From contig JAOPVN010000118.1 in assembly GCA_025966175.1 (NCBI GenBank), positions 1-5,634 of the forward strand: 5,634 nt of DNA. Reading direction: 5' to 3'. The stretch's first letter is position 1. Each line of letters opens with the position of its first letter. Under the pieces are notes generated by a model, which searched no databases, was not told the DNA's origin, and saw only the letters and a program-made list of their open reading frames with translations. The translations under genes and the position numbers were made by a program. This document shows, piece after piece, positions 5,517-5,634 of the stretch. Origin of the DNA: Modestobacter sp. Its GTDB lineage: Bacteria > Actinomycetota > Actinomycetes > Mycobacteriales > Geodermatophilaceae.

Positions 5517-5525
5517 AGAAGAGGA
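5517..5525 (+). promoter_or_regulatory. Ribosome binding site of atpA
   Basis: AGAAGAGGA ends 10 bp before the ATG at 5536. The preceding part of the gap (5470-5516) is C-rich and shows no clear hairpin. Confidence 0.55.
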
Positions 5526-5535
5526 CGCGAGAGCC

Positions 5536-5634
5536 ATGGCCGAGCTGACGATCTCCGCGGACGAGATCCGCAGTGCCATCCAGAACTACGTCTCCGACTA
5601 CACCCCGGACGTCTCCCGCGAGGAGGTCGGTGTC
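5536..5634 (+). CDS. atpA: F1Fo ATP synthase subunit alpha, N-terminal fragment (3' truncated by window edge)
   Basis: Alpha is the non-catalytic nucleotide-binding subunit of the F1 head. Only the first 33 codons are present of a protein usually just over 500 residues long, and the frame is open to the window end. The visible N-terminus begins MAELTISADEIRSAI and continues to SREEVGV, matching the delta-binding N-terminal helix (spaced Ile, Arg and Ile residues) and the start of the beta-barrel crown domain in actinobacterial AtpA. No nucleotide-binding motif can be seen because it lies beyond the edge. The position directly after atpH is the standard atp operon order (BEFHAGDC). Confidence 0.93.
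   Translation, partial: MAELTISADEIRSAIQNYVSDYTPDVSREEVGV

Overview
The window is a strongly GC-rich stretch from a high-GC Actinomycetota genome; nearly all third codon positions are G or C. Gene order and protein sequences look like Streptomyces or the Geodermatophilaceae and differ from mycobacteria in one clear way: the b and delta subunits of ATP synthase are encoded separately. The exact genus is an inference that I cannot confirm without a search.

All genes read on the + strand and are tightly packed. The order is: the 3' part of a serine hydroxymethyltransferase gene (glyA, cut by the left edge); a WecA/Rfe-type polyprenyl-phosphate GlcNAc-1-phosphate transferase with an unusual Gly/Arg/Pro-rich tail; a four-helix AtpI-like membrane protein; a small two-helix AtpZ-type protein; then the F1Fo ATP synthase genes atpB (a), atpE (c), atpF (b), atpH (delta) and the first 33 codons of atpA (alpha, cut by the right edge). 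Several junctions are overlaps: GTGA between wecA and the atpI-like gene and between atpZ and atpB, and TGATG between atpF and atpH. The larger gaps are 85 bp before atpE, 46 bp before atpF and 66 bp before atpA, each carrying a Shine-Dalgarno sequence. No stretch over 300 bp lacks a gene, and I see no RNA gene, mobile element, CRISPR array or rho-independent terminator.

Functionally, AtpB, AtpE and AtpF build the membrane Fo part, AtpH ties the peripheral stalk to the F1 head, and AtpA begins the catalytic head. The AtpI-like and AtpZ proteins are the accessory membrane proteins usually found at the front of atp operons. The c-subunit residues argue for H+ rather than Na+ coupling. GlyA (one-carbon metabolism) and the WecA-like enzyme (first lipid-linked step of a cell-envelope polymer) precede the atp genes in a conserved actinobacterial arrangement.

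I do not see a previously undescribed system. The points most worth a second look are the internal 90-residue tandem duplication in AtpH, a perfect 12-bp tandem repeat plus a hairpin just before the atpE ribosome binding site, two abutting inverted repeats at the 3' end of wecA, and the RGG-like tail of the WecA homologue.
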